Source: Pyropia yezoensis (taxonomy: Eukaryota > Rhodophyta > Bangiophyceae > Bangiales > Bangiaceae). From it: 64,000 nt of DNA. Under the pieces are notes generated by a model. The model was not told where the DNA came from, made no database searches, and worked only from the letters and a program-made list of their open reading frames with translations. A program made the translations under genes and the position numbers. The stretch is taken from the NCBI GenBank assembly GCA_009829735.1, contig CM020618.1, positions 10,259,119 to 10,323,118 on the forward strand. The letters run 5' to 3'. Positions 54,201-64,000 of the stretch are shown here, in pieces; position 1 is the first letter of the stretch; each line of letters begins with the position of its first letter.

Positions 54201-56332
54201 TAGATGACGGGTCTTGCGTGGCTCTACTAAAAGGCCACACGGACAATGTAAGCTGCTTGGCGGTTGTGGACGGCGGCGACAACGGGATGGGGCCGCGGGT
54301 CGTGTCGGGCGCGTACGACGGGACCGTGCGGGTGTGGGACGTGGATGGCAAGTCCGACGCGGTGGTGCTGACCGGCCACACTGGTTTCGTGACGTGCTTG
54401 GCGGTTGTGGACGGCGGCGGCGACGGGATGGGGCCGCGGGTCGTGTCGGGCGCGTACGACGGGACCGTGCGGGTGTGGGACGTGGATGGCAAGTCCGACG
54501 CGGTGGTGCTGACCGGCCACATTGGTTTGGTGACGTGCTTGGCGGTTGTGGACGGCGGCGGCGACGGGATAGGGCCGCGGGTCGTGTCGGGCGCGTACGA
54601 CGGGACCGTGCGGGTGTGGGACGTGGATGGCAAGTCCGACGCGGTGGTGCTGACCGGCGATACTGGTTTGGTGAGGTGCTTGGCGGTTGTGGACGGCGGC
54701 GGCGACGGGATAGGGCGGCGGGTCGTGTCGGGCGCGAACGACGGTACCGTGCGGGTGTGGGACGTGGATGGCAAGTCCGACGCGGTGGTGCTGACCGGCC
54801 ACACTGGTTTGGTGACGTGCTTGGCGGTTGTGGACGGCGGCGGCGACGGGATAGGGCGGCGGGTCGTGTCGGGCGCGAACGACGGTACCGTGCGGGTGTG
54901 GGACGTGGATGGCAAGTCCGACGCGGTGGTGCTGACGGGCCACATTGGTTCGGTGATGTGCTTGGCGGTTGTGGACGGCGGCGGCACCGGGATTGGGCCG
55001 CGGGTCGTGTCGGGCGCGGAGGACGGTACCGTGCGGGTGTGGGACGTGGATGGCAAGTCCGACGCGGTGGTGCTGACCGGCCACCCGGACTGGGTGAGGT
55101 GCTTGGCGGTTGTGGACGGCGGCGGCGACGGGATGGGGCCGCGGGTCGTGTCGGGCGCGGAGGACGGTACCGTGCGGGTGTGGGACGTGGATGGCAAGTC
55201 CGACGCGGTGGTGCTGACCGGCCACATTGGTTTGGTGAGGTGCTTGGTGGTTGTGGACGGCGGCGGCGACGGGATAGGGCCGCGGGTCGTGTCGGGCGCG
55301 GAGGACGGTACCGTGCGGGTGTGGGACGTGGATGGCAAGTCCGACGCGGTGGTGCTGACCGGCCACACTGGTTCGGTGAGGTGCTTGGCGGTCGTGGACG
55401 GCGGCGGCGACGGGATAGGGCGGCGGGTCGTGTCGAGCGCGGAGGACGGTACCGTGCGGGTGTGGGACGTGGATGGCAAGTCCGACGCGGTGGTGCTGAC
55501 CGGCCACACTGGTTCGGTGACGTGCTTGGCGGTCGTGGACGGCGGCGGCGACGGGATAGGGCCGCGGGTCGTGTCGGGCGCGTTCGACGGGACCGTGCGG
55601 GTGTGGGACGTGGATGGCAAGTCCGACGCGGTGGTGCTGACCGGCCACACGGACTGGGTGACGTGCGTGGCGGTTGTGGACGGCGGCGGCGACGGGATAG
55701 GGCCGCGGGTCGTGTCGGGCGCGTACGACGGGACCGTGCGGGTGTGGGACGTGGATGGCAAGTCCGACGCGGTGGTGCTGACCGGCCACACGGACTGGGT
55801 GACGTACTTGGCGGTTGTGGACGGCGGCGGCAACGGGATTGGGCCGCGGGTCGTGTCGAGCGCGGAGGACGGTACCGTGCGGGTGTGGGACGTGGATGGC
55901 AAGTCCGACGCGGTGGTGCTGACCGGCGATACTGGTTTGGTGAGGTGCTTGGCGGTTGTGGACGGCGGCGGCGACGGGATAGGGCCGCGGGTCGTGTCGG
56001 GCGCGGAGGACGGTACCGTGCGGGTGTGGGACGTGGAGAAGCAGTGTATTGTTCACCCGCGTCAGGGCGATTCCGCCTTGTTGGCTACGTCAAGATGGCC
56101 TCGAGACGCTTCTGGCGATGGAGCAAGTTCTGGTTTGTTAGGTGGGGCGGTTGCGCTCGTTGCCGGTGATGGCACTTGTACGTTGGTGAACACGCGCAGC
56201 GGCAAGTCGCATCATCTTGTCTGTCCTCGTGACGTTCTGAGTCTGTGCTGCTTCACTGGGGGACGCATGGCGTTTGGGACGCGCTCGGGAGGTGTATTTT
56301 TTGGCCGCGTTGACTGGGACGGCGCCGTATAG
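51257..56332 (+). CDS. NLR/STAND-like NB-ARC protein with 13 near-identical WD40 repeats
   Basis: I place the start at the ATG at 51257 (MASPPTTAAGSASRAALYDL), giving 1,691 residues. Residues of about 37-163 look like a PH domain (GRLELVKVSRLTGRLSLRPV through to RWVVEIKEAVTE and EEVAERWRKEL). Residues of about 200-420 are helical with a hydrophobic stretch (AGAVLGALVFGFRVAVAV), possibly a membrane-active four-helix bundle. NB-ARC follows: Walker A GMGGVGKT (K452), Walker B CLVIVDDVWE (D533/D534), SSLVVSTRDRR (sensor), CSGHALALSVMG (GLPL-like) and GLHDLVVEF (MHD-like, H747/D748). From residue 993 come 13 WD40 repeats of 47 residues with DGTVRVWDVDGKSDAVVLTG as the constant part, then a short non-repeat tail. 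STAND proteins switch from ADP to ATP on ligand sensing by the repeats. In fungi this layout controls heterokaryon incompatibility. The role in innate or self recognition is inferred. Confidence 0.85.
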   Translation: MASPPTTAAGSASRAALYDLPDPASIDDWAALMRPATGRLELVKVSRLTGRLSLRPVTVWVHCGVHYQPCRGSAEPCEAPKPGELPSTAEHSRHFGHVPLRRTGANGKDTFTVDVFRTDSSIVLSSLRDRWVVEIKEAVTENVLLRLCATSEEVAERWRKELRMRAAPLVVLMALPATTAGAAGADLVPVARSSRLDARRECPAKTLVEVAVQLFDSSMTATATAVAGVVTAEETYDLATSAGPLAGAVLGALVFGFRVAVAVSAAAQDTADAATDLNEFRSTLTDHLLPVLRDLGRNPDDAVMGMINQLGELVGDMEMMAGEFHHALRSVRRRWFVALRATCHGVGVGDGMSVQLQALRTRSKETLCQVQVKLQSETFAVAKQTQKTVQVLAAAPVEAARKDLPSLPEGVYVDWTDDSSPAVRLLKAVMDRSQPSGFCTAICALGMGGVGKTVSSLLVARQLLETDEGRRRFSDGVHWVQLSRKSREIDVVKWMCDLATNLKGSVVGAPDIDMARRHQQGELANRKCLVIVDDVWEYRWAAHFSAAFEGQTTSSLVVSTRDRRVVSMLADDHVVEVRTLSEPVAKEVLTRAMRHAPDRAAISEGHLQQAVSLCSGHALALSVMGALFHKLGGEESLRLVRCRAALLQQSLPTSEHARTYASLRACLSASHEVLKRHDDEGEVCRRHFRALCVLRTKELLPWRALAALWDVDTFEAVTEIAGQLRELSLVQLEGEQSDKEAFRLGLHDLVVEFVRGLVRMLPEERDGFPCRLLDGYCSHNKVNETMEPGPLGDAGATFRPLWKLPQDGYIEHAVCHLLHACGAQHQRELQVMLHDMRFIAWRVELGEGACGVYRADIRGRGVAVLDRVATVVEGAMVNQALPIEMRLKQAAFEVAERCNSMLAGGGGSFEQDLLAHLCRTARAYLGKPAIELFGRSRLEMPAELRVFPGSRPVPCICPLTSATGDKLLVAAVNGNNLEVRTVDDGSCVALLKGHTDNVSCLAVVDGGDNGMGPRVVSGAYDGTVRVWDVDGKSDAVVLTGHTGFVTCLAVVDGGGDGMGPRVVSGAYDGTVRVWDVDGKSDAVVLTGHIGLVTCLAVVDGGGDGIGPRVVSGAYDGTVRVWDVDGKSDAVVLTGDTGLVRCLAVVDGGGDGIGRRVVSGANDGTVRVWDVDGKSDAVVLTGHTGLVTCLAVVDGGGDGIGRRVVSGANDGTVRVWDVDGKSDAVVLTGHIGSVMCLAVVDGGGTGIGPRVVSGAEDGTVRVWDVDGKSDAVVLTGHPDWVRCLAVVDGGGDGMGPRVVSGAEDGTVRVWDVDGKSDAVVLTGHIGLVRCLVVVDGGGDGIGPRVVSGAEDGTVRVWDVDGKSDAVVLTGHTGSVRCLAVVDGGGDGIGRRVVSSAEDGTVRVWDVDGKSDAVVLTGHTGSVTCLAVVDGGGDGIGPRVVSGAFDGTVRVWDVDGKSDAVVLTGHTDWVTCVAVVDGGGDGIGPRVVSGAYDGTVRVWDVDGKSDAVVLTGHTDWVTYLAVVDGGGNGIGPRVVSSAEDGTVRVWDVDGKSDAVVLTGDTGLVRCLAVVDGGGDGIGPRVVSGAEDGTVRVWDVEKQCIVHPRQGDSALLATSRWPRDASGDGASSGLLGGAVALVAGDGTCTLVNTRSGKSHHLVCPRDVLSLCCFTGGRMAFGTRSGGVFFGRVDWDGAV
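54233..56065 (+). repeat. 13 tandem 141-bp units encoding WD40 blades
   Basis: Units begin at GGC of the GH(T/I/P) codons every 141 bp. They are almost identical at the DNA level, including silent positions. Differences cluster at protein positions 3-5 and 7 (for example TGF, IGL, TGS, PDW, TDW), 19, 21 and 28 (Tyr, Asn, Glu or Phe before DGTVRVWD). Units 4 and 13 have GD instead of GH at the start. Confidence 0.9.
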
Positions 56333-56431
56333 CCCAGTAAACGTGGACGCGGATGTCATGCCCATCGACGCCCCCCTCCTCCCCCCCCCACCCCCACCGC
56401 CCACCCTCCCGCCATCACCCCCGCCCCTCTG

Positions 56432-59400
56432 TCACGCAAACGGCGGGTGGAGCATCTCGAGCAGCACCCCCCGCGTCAGGGCGTCCACGTCCACGCCCGC
56501 CGCCCCCCCCCGCCCCACTGGCCGGGCGGCGCGCTCACACAGCGCGCGCGCGTAGCGGACGAGCAGCTCCTCGTCGAGGAGCGGCAGCCGCCCGACGAGC
56601 ACCGGCACCCGCGGCCGGCCCGGCACGCCCGCGCCATGCCAAAAGGCGGCGGCACCCGCGGCGGCGGCGGCGGTCACCACTGCGGGGGGGCGGGGGGCGG
56701 CACGAGGGGGGGCGGCGGCACCGCCCGCCGCGTCAGCGTCGTCGTCGTCGGTCGGCAGTCGCCGTGCAGCGATGCGCGCCACGTAGGGCACGTACGCAGG
56801 CACCCGCGCCGCCGTCGCCGTCGCCGTCGCCGCCGCCGTCGCGGCAGGTGCGAGCGGTAGCGGGGGCGGGGGTGGCAGGCCGTCGCCGCCCGGGGGGGGT
56901 AGGAAAAAGCCCGCGTCGGCCGCCATCTCGGCAGCCCCCACCAGCGCGGCCACATCGAGCAGCCGCAGCGCGGCGAGCGTGTCGACCACCTCGGCGGCCG
57001 ACACAACGCCGCCGTCGCGGGCGGCGCGGCGGCCAAAAGTAGCGAGCACGCGCAGGAGCTCGGACAGGGTGGTGGCCCGAAAGGCCGTCACCGCCGCCGC
57101 CCCCGACCGCAGCAGCAGCAGGCGGAGCAGCCGAAAGGCGTCGTCGAGCAGCGACAGCGACGACGCCGGCACGACAACCGCGCCGCCCGCGCCGCCGGGG
57201 GCGCCAAGAAAGAGGATGCCGCCAGGGGGGGGGGGGGGTCGCCTACCGCCCCGCACGCTGCCGCCGCCGCCGCCGCCTCCGTCCATACCGCCGCCGCCGC
57301 CGCCGCCACCCACCCCAGTCGCGGGGGGGCGGCCGTGGTCCGCGTCGGCGCCCCCCCCCCCCGCCGCGGCGGCGGCGGCGACGGGGGTGTAGGGCGCGGC
57401 GGGCTCGGCCCCCCCGACACTCCCCGCCGAATGGCGGAGCGCGTCGCGCAGCCGCTCCAGCACCGCCCCCGTGAGGCCCGCAAACGCGCCCGCGGGCGCC
57501 ACCCCCACCAGCAGCGCCGTCCGGCGGAGGCCGCGGGAGCGGGCCGCCGCCTCGGCGTCGCGGCCCGCAAAGACGGCCGTGACGCCGGCAACGCCCACGC
57601 CCGTCGCGGCCGCGGCGGCCGTCAATAGCTCTGTGCGGTTAACGCCCCCGTTGGTCGGGGGGGGGGCAACCGTCGCCGAGCTGATCCCCCGCCCGCCGTC
57701 GCCACCGCTGCTGCTCCGCAAAGCGGTTGGCCCGGCGGCGGCACCGGCGGCACCGGCGCGGGCACCGGCGGGGGCGCTGGTGGCGGCAAAGCGCCCCGTC
57801 GACGGGGACGCTGCCGCACGCAAACCGCCGGGCGGCCGAAGCGCCGCCCAGGCCGCCGCACGATACACGCCCGCCCAGCCGTCCCCTCCCCCTGGCGGGA
57901 GCGCCCGCGGCAGCGGCGCTGGCCGCGCCGACGCGCCCGCGCCGTGGACGAGCTCGTTGGTCGCCGCCGCGAGCAGCACCATCCCCCGCCAGGACTTACC
58001 GTAGAAAAAGGACGGCTCGTCGAGCAGCGGGAGGAGCTCCCGCTTGGCGGCCTTAAAGCCCCACTCGGCGGCCGCCAGCGCCGCCACCACCCCCAGCGCC
58101 GCGGTCGCCGCCTCGGCCTCCCGCCCGTGGTCAGTCGCGGATTCCGCGTCGCCGCCACCGCCGGGCCGCGCCGACGCGGCCTGGGACAGCGCCGCGACCG
58201 CAGCGTAACGGGCTGAAACGCGGCGGAGGGTGGCCACCGCGGGCTTGAGGGCGCCCCCCACCACGGCGGGCAGCAACGCAGCAATGACCCGGTCGTCGGC
58301 CAGTGTCACGACTGACGCGTCCACCAGAGCGGACAGCCCGTCGGCCAGTGCCCACAACGCCGAGACCGCCGCATGCAGGCGGAGAGCCTTGCCACTGGGG
58401 GGGGGGGGCGGGCCGTCGCCGCCGCCGGTGCCGACCTGTCGCGGCCCCGGCGACTTGGTCAGCAGCGCCTCTTCCGCTGCGATATCCACCGTGCCGCCCG
58501 CAATGGCCGCTACGGCGGCCACCGCGTTGCCTGTGAGTGTTGCGAGCTCCTTGCGCACCCGCCGCACATCGGCAGCGACGGCGGCAGCGGCGGCACCCGA
58601 TGCCTTCCCGCCCCTAGGCCCGGCCGCCCCCCCCCCGACGGTGCCAGCCGCTCCATCATGAGCGTCTGCTGGACCTTTGCCGGCGGAAACCCCAAACGCG
58701 GAGCCACCCCCCCGCGGTGGCACCACTGGCGGCAGCGTCGACGCAAACGCCGCCAGCACCCGCAGCGCATGCGCCGGCGTGCACGCGCGGTGACCATGGG
58801 CGAGCACATCCGTCACCGCAGCGGCGGTGGGCGGCCACGCGGCAAGGGCGCGGCGGAGGTCCCGGCGGCTGGCGCTGCTGCTACTGACGCCACCACCGCC
58901 GGTAGGGCCCGCCAGCAACAGCACACGCAGGAGCCACAGGGCAACGGCCTCTGCGTCGGCGGGCGCGAGACGGCCAAACAGACCGACCGCATCAAGGAGG
59001 CACAATGCCTCGGGGGGAGGGGGCAGCCCGTCCAGTGGAACGCCGGGGCTCGCAACGGGGGCGCCCCCTCCCCCGGAGGAACCGCTCGCTGGGGCACCAG
59101 GCCAGCGAGTGGCCACCTCCAGCACTACTCCGAGGGCGGTCGAGAGCGCGTCCACCGGCGCGACTGCGGTGAGCAGGTCTACCAACTGTACCGTTGCATC
59201 AACTGCGGCGGCTCCGGGCGCCCCCCCTGCGTCCACAGAGCTTCCTGCCTCCCTGCAATCACCCGCCTCCTGCCACGGTTGGGGCGGTGCGCCATACTCA
59301 AGCGCCGCCCACGGCGACAGCACGTCCGCCACCCCCCCCCCGGCAGCCAGCACCCCCACCGCTGCGGCGACCGTGTCGGCCAGATGGGCCGCCGCCCACG

Positions 59401-62400
59401 GACGCACCACCCCCACCGCCGCTCGGGCAAGCGCGTCCGCCAGTGATGCAGACCGCCCAGCAGGTGGGGACGGAAGCGCCGACCCGCCAGCAGGGCCCCG
59501 ACTGGCAACGCCCGTCTTGGCCATACGGCCGGCCAGTCGCCAGCCGCGGGCGGCGGCAACCAGGACCCGTGGCAACGCCGCAGCTGCTGCCACTCCCGCC
59601 TGCGCTCTTGGATCGGTACGCACGGGCGTGGCGCCGCGCGGCTCCGCTGTCGCAAACATTGCATCCTTGACAAAGTCGGGGAGGAGGCGCAACGGGTTTA
59701 AGGCCGTAAAAACAGCGCCGCCGCCGCCGCTGCCGCCGCCGCCGGGCGCTGACAGGGTGGTCAGCGCCGAGCGGGCGTCGCCGGCTGAGCCGCCGGCTTC
59801 CGGCTCTCCTCCACTGTTGGCATTTCCACCTCCGCCAGCAGCAGAAGCACTTGCCGCAGCCGACATTGCCAAGCCGCCTCCCGACCCTCCCCCTCCGGCG
59901 TCAACGCCATCTCCCTGGGACGCCGACAGCGCGTGATGGGCGAGAATCAGCTCTCCCGCCGCAATCCCTGCGCCCACCGTATCGACGACCCGTCCACCAA
60001 CGGCGGCCAAGCCCCGAAGCAGCAGCAACCGACGGTCGTGGCGCAGCAGCACGTGATGGGGTAGGCCCCCATTGGAGGCGGCGGTGGCTGATGACGTTGG
60101 CAGGTCCACTGCGTCAAGGGCGTCAAGGGCATCAACGAGTACGGTCACGACACCGGCGACCAGCTCAGGAAGAACCCGCCAGCCGCACTGGACAGCTGTC
60201 TGCGCCAGTGACACCCACTGCTGGGCCACACCCAGCGGCGCACGTCCGCCGCTACCGCTGACGTCCTGACTGCCATCGGCAGGGGCGGCGGCCACTACCA
60301 GCGACCGTCGAAGCCCCTGTAGGAGCAGCGGCACATATAGCGGGTGCGCCTCGACGGCGTCCCCGTTGGCCGCTACTGCCGCCTCAACCGCCGCCGCCAG
60401 CCGCTGCTCTATTCCATGTGAATCGTCTGCGAGATGGTCAGCGCCGCCCTTGACTGCCGCACCGCCAATGGCAGCGACAACTGCCGCGTGAGTTGCGGCC
60501 GTGGCGGCACCGGTCACTGCCTCATGCAGCAGACCAAGCGTGTGCGGGGCGACAGACGACGCCAATGCAGCCGCCGAGCTGCGTCCGCCGTGACGGGCTG
60601 CAGCACGTAAGGTGGAAGTGAGGAGATCAGCGGCGGCGGCGCCGACGGCGGCCGCTTCATCCGAAGCCGCGGCCGCTGCCGAGCCGCAGACTTCCCCGCA
60701 CGATGGAGGGGCAAGCTCGGCCAATGCGGGGGCCACCACCACGTCTCCAGCTATAGCAGCTGCGGCGTCACCACTGGAAACTGGCACGCGGATGTCCTCG
60801 TACGGGGAAGGTGGGGTGTTGCCACGACTCGCCCAGGCGGGCACAAACGCAAGAGCTACCGTGGCAATGGCCACCCAATAGTTTGCTGGTGGCCCGTCCG
60901 CACCTGGGGGCGGCACGCCCAGTGGAGGCAGCGCACCGCCGGCGGGGACCGGTCCTAAGGCAGCTGCAAGGCCGGGTGACAGCGGTGACGCCATGGCCGC
61001 CGCCGCCTGGCGGGCGCCCCAGCCACCAGCCTGCCCGTCTTCACCGTCGTCATCACCGACAGCAAAAGCACCCCTCCCGCCCTGACCGGCGCCAAACGAG
61101 GCGCCCATCACAACGCCAATGGTGGTCAACGCGTACAGGGCGACCGGGGAGTCGAGCTCACCAGCACGCCATTGAGCAGCCAGCATGTGCAGAAGGCCGT
61201 CCAGCACTGCCCCTGGCGCAAGTCGCATCGTAAGTCGAAGCCAGTCGGTGGCAAGGCCACGTTCGGCTGCAGCAACCCCACCAGTAGTCCCGCCGCTAGC
61301 GCCATCGCCCACCTCTCCATCCACACCGTCGAGAAGGGCGTCCAGCAGCAGCCGCACATCCACACCGCCTGCCGGGCCGTGTCCCTCTCCTGCCTCTTCA
61401 CCCAGCCCATACAAAGTGGCAAGGCGAGAGAGGGTGGCCAGACGAGCCAGGTGCCCTAGCCGATCCCCAGACGTCGCTGACGCCAGCACACCATCAGCAA
61501 TGCATACGGCGGTGGTGGATGGCAGGCGGGAAGTCAGCGCCAGCCACCCGTCTGCCGCCGCGAGTGTAGCAGTGGGAAGGTCGGGGTGAAGTGCCGCCCA
61601 CGCGCAGGTGACTACAGTCACCGCGCTGCGACGGTCGCGGCTCGGCCCCACGCCGTCGGTGCCGCCGTGGACGGAGCGGAGAGCAGCCGCGGCAACAGCA
61701 GGCATCAGCAACTCGCCCACATCGGCCGAAGCGTCGTCACAGGTGGCCGCGTCCAAACTGCCCGGCGGCGTTGCAACGCAAAATAGGCGCACTCCCCCGG
61801 CGGCCACGCCCGCGTCAGCTGCTTTGGCAGCCATGGCGGCGACTGTGCGAGCAGCAGGGCGGGCGGCGGCAGCATCGGGAGATCGAAGAAGGGTGGCCAC
61901 GACCGTCAGCGTCGCATCGAACGCCCTTGCGGCGCGTGACGGGGCCAGAAAGCCATCGTCTGTGTTATCCCTCACGTCCGGGCTGCAGTCGCGGCCACTG
62001 GCTGTCGTACCATACGGCCCGCTGCCATCTGTCGAAGCAGCGGCCAGCCACGCGGCAGCCGTGTCGCACAACCTATTCAGCACACCAGATAACGGTGCCG
62101 CCGTACAGGCAAGGGCTGCGTGCGATAGGAGAAGAGCGTACACAGTGTCGAGCAGTGACAGCGCATCCACCACGGCGGAATAGCCCCAGGTGGCCCCGTG
62201 TGAGCCAAGCGCGGTCGTCAGCACCACTGCCAAACGAGCCAGCCCGTTCAACACCGAAGCCCGGTCCATGGACGAACCGTTGGTGGACGACGCCAGCCTC
62301 ACTCCGAGCGCACGCGCCGCCGTAATGGCCATGCCCAGGCCTGCCACGTCCAATCCAAGTGCCTCCCGACATGCGTCTCCATCCTGCTCTGAGGGGAGAC

Positions 62401-64000
62401 ACAAAGCCTCCCACACTACACCGAGCAGCACTGAGATGCCCAGGCGGCCAAGCACGTCCCGGCCAAGCCCGTCCACGTCGACATCCGCCTCCTCCTCTTC
62501 ACGAGAGGCCGCCAGCAGGCGGACAACAGCGCCGCCGAGAGGCAGCCCAACAGCCGCTACCACCTCCTCTCGCTCCGCCACGGCTGACGCCACGCGGAGG
62601 GCGGCCGCGACACCGCCGGCAGCGACGACCCAAGGAGAGGCCGAATCGAGCGTCCATGACAGCCAGCGGCCAGCCGAAGGCCGCAGCGCGTTTGAAGACA
62701 TTTGAACGGACAAGACCCCACCACTGGGGGGAACATCCGCTGAACGCCGCCCTCCCCCCCGGGCAACACCTAACCACGCATGGACGCGCTTCGAGAGAGA
62801 AGCATCACGTCGAAGCAGGGCCGCAAGCACCCCTCCAACGATATGCACACGAGGATCCCCCGCACTCCCCTGCGGGCAGTCAAAAAAAGGCCCGTCGAGA
62901 GCAAGCGCAGGCGTGGCCACCACGTCCAACACTGCCCGCACAACCAGCGCTTGCTCGTCCGCGACACCTGCCGCCAGCGCCAGTGGAATGAGGGCGTCGA
63001 TTGCTCCATTGCCGCTGCCGTCACTGGCGCTGCCCCCGGCAAAACTAGCACCGCCATCGCTCCCCCCCTCCCTTCTTTGAGCAGAGAGCGTCTCGTCCGG
63101 CCCGGCCGCGAGTAGCCGACCTCGTAGCTGACGCGCGGCAGCCAGCCGAACTGGCGGGGCGGCCAACAGCGCCCGCCACAGTGCCGTGTCCACCGCCGCG
63201 GGGGCAGGCGCCGACAGGTCAGCCAGGAGCCGCGACGCGCGCGCGTGGACCTCCCCACCAGGCTCGCCGTCGTCGTCAATGGCAGGCAGCAGCGCCACGA
63301 CGGTGGCGTCAAGAAAGGGGGCGAGCGCGTGGGGCGGCAGCGGCACCAGGTGGGATTCAAAAAGGGAAAGGATGGTCGGCTTGAGGGCGGTCGAAGCGTA
63401 GGACAGCAGCGGGAAGAGGCCCACGGCAAACAGGGGAAGGGACGACACCAACGAGGGGGGAGGCAGACGGGAGAGAACCAGCGCGTATGTTTCCAAGGCC
63501 TTCAAGTGAACACCTATGGGGAAAGGGAGGATGGGGGTGGGTAAATGGTACGATGACCGGGTTGAGTCGCAGCACCAGCAATTCATCCGAGTAGACAAAC
63601 GCGGTGGGGATTAAAACAGAAGGGCGCAGCTTGCAACAGCGCATGAGCAAACACAGAAGTCAGAAAAACTGGAGCGAATACAAGGCGAGAAGGTGAGGAC
63701 AAGAGCAGCGATGGCGGTCTCGAAGCACTCCGCCTCGGCTGGAGACAACATCCTGAGCGCACCGTCCTCGAGAGCGACCCCCAGCCTTGTATTTGCAGCA
63801 TACCACTGGGAAGAGACGCATTCAAGCACTGGGACAGACGCTTCGCAAGCAGCTCCTTGTGCGGCAGCGATGTGGCACGGGCATGCTTCGACAGCACCCG
63901 GTTGACGCGCTGCAGGTCGTGGATGAGGTCCGCCCAGTCCTCGGCGCGGTCAAAGGCGGCAAGGGCGGTGGCCAGCTCTGAACGAAGCTGCTTTTGCTCC
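56432..64000 (-). CDS. DOP1: DOP1/Dopey-family protein, 5' end beyond the window, one intron
   Basis: DOP1 works with Mon2 in endosome-Golgi traffic and in polarity. The N-terminal domain is unmistakable once one intron is removed. Exon 1 (64000-63804) reads DWADLIHDLQRVNRVLSKHA, then ELLAKRLSQCLNASLPSG. Exon 2 (63513-56432) continues VHLKALETYALVLSRLP, GLFPLLSYASTALKPTILSL and FESHLVPLPPHALAPFLDA, the family signature. The remaining roughly 2,200 residues are Ala/Gly-rich helical repeats with long low-complexity insertions. EPSFFYGKSWRGMVLLAAAT stands out near 58.0 kb, and the C-terminal part (LLDEELLVRYARALCERAA) ends LLEMLHPPFA. The total, over 2,400 residues, fits the larger DOP1 proteins. 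It converges with the NLR-like gene, with 99 bp between the stop codons. The true start lies beyond base 64000. Confidence 0.8.
63514..63803 (-). other. 290-bp spliceosomal intron in the DOP1 gene
   Basis: On the minus strand the donor is AGTG|GTATGC and the acceptor is CCCCATAG|GTGTTC. Removal joins AGT-G to GT-GTT and gives SLPSG-VHLKALE, exactly the conserved Dopey sequence. Stops lie between the exons in the exon-1 frame. It is the only intron in the window that I can place to the base. Confidence 0.85.

Noticed and set aside
53731..55902. Long minus-strand and plus-2 frames over the WD40 array
   Set aside because: Repeated units of a multiple of three keep every frame open. Only the NB-ARC frame matches a known fold.

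Overview
The window looks like nuclear DNA of a very GC-rich, intron-poor, plastid-bearing eukaryote. My best guess is a bangiophyte red alga of the Porphyra/Pyropia type. Coding regions use almost only G/C-ending codons and are mostly uninterrupted. The genes are eukaryotic: DIM1-type rRNA dimethylase, DOP1/Dopey, ALG10, type II glutamine synthetase, a BRO1 domain and an ABC1 kinase of plastid/mitochondrial type. The one intron I can place exactly is a 290-bp GT-AG intron in the DOP1 gene. The taxon is inferred from style and has not been searched. The start codons given here are the first ATG I judge plausible.

Layout. 0-9 kb (+): the 3' part of a two-domain glycosyltransferase; a repeat-rich gap with a foldback element, C-tracts and a GCC array; a large secreted protein of unknown function; and the C-terminal half of an ALG10-like glucosyltransferase with no N-terminal half. 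9.5-13.4 kb (-): a tight train made of an intact kinase-like ORF, a BRO1-domain fragment and a glutamine synthetase fragment. Both fragments carry in-frame stops. 13.8-15.4 kb: a degenerate CCG-type array.

16,861-29,952: an apparently complete PIF/Harbinger-class DNA transposon of about 13.1 kb. Its terminal inverted repeats start GGGTACGTCC and it is flanked by a TTA duplication. It holds an intact DDE transposase (+), which carries a large glycine-rich expansion, and a convergent Myb/SANT-like second protein (-). It also holds a proline-rich ORF and a second CGG-type array, oriented opposite to the 13.8-kb one.

30.5-36.5 kb (+): an ABC1K protein kinase-like gene with an in-frame TAG and a 3' minisatellite, then the DIM1 gene. 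36.6-50 kb: lower-GC, gene-poor DNA with a second foldback element and decayed Ty3/gypsy retrotransposon pieces (gag, pol and LTR-like sequences) in both orientations.

51.3-56.3 kb (+): the most striking gene, a STAND/NLR-type protein. It has a PH-like N-terminus, a helical segment, an NB-ARC ATPase and 13 nearly identical 47-residue WD40 repeats. It looks like a rapidly evolving recognition receptor of the kind known from fungal incompatibility genes. 56.4-64 kb (-): the convergent DOP1 gene, which runs off the window end.
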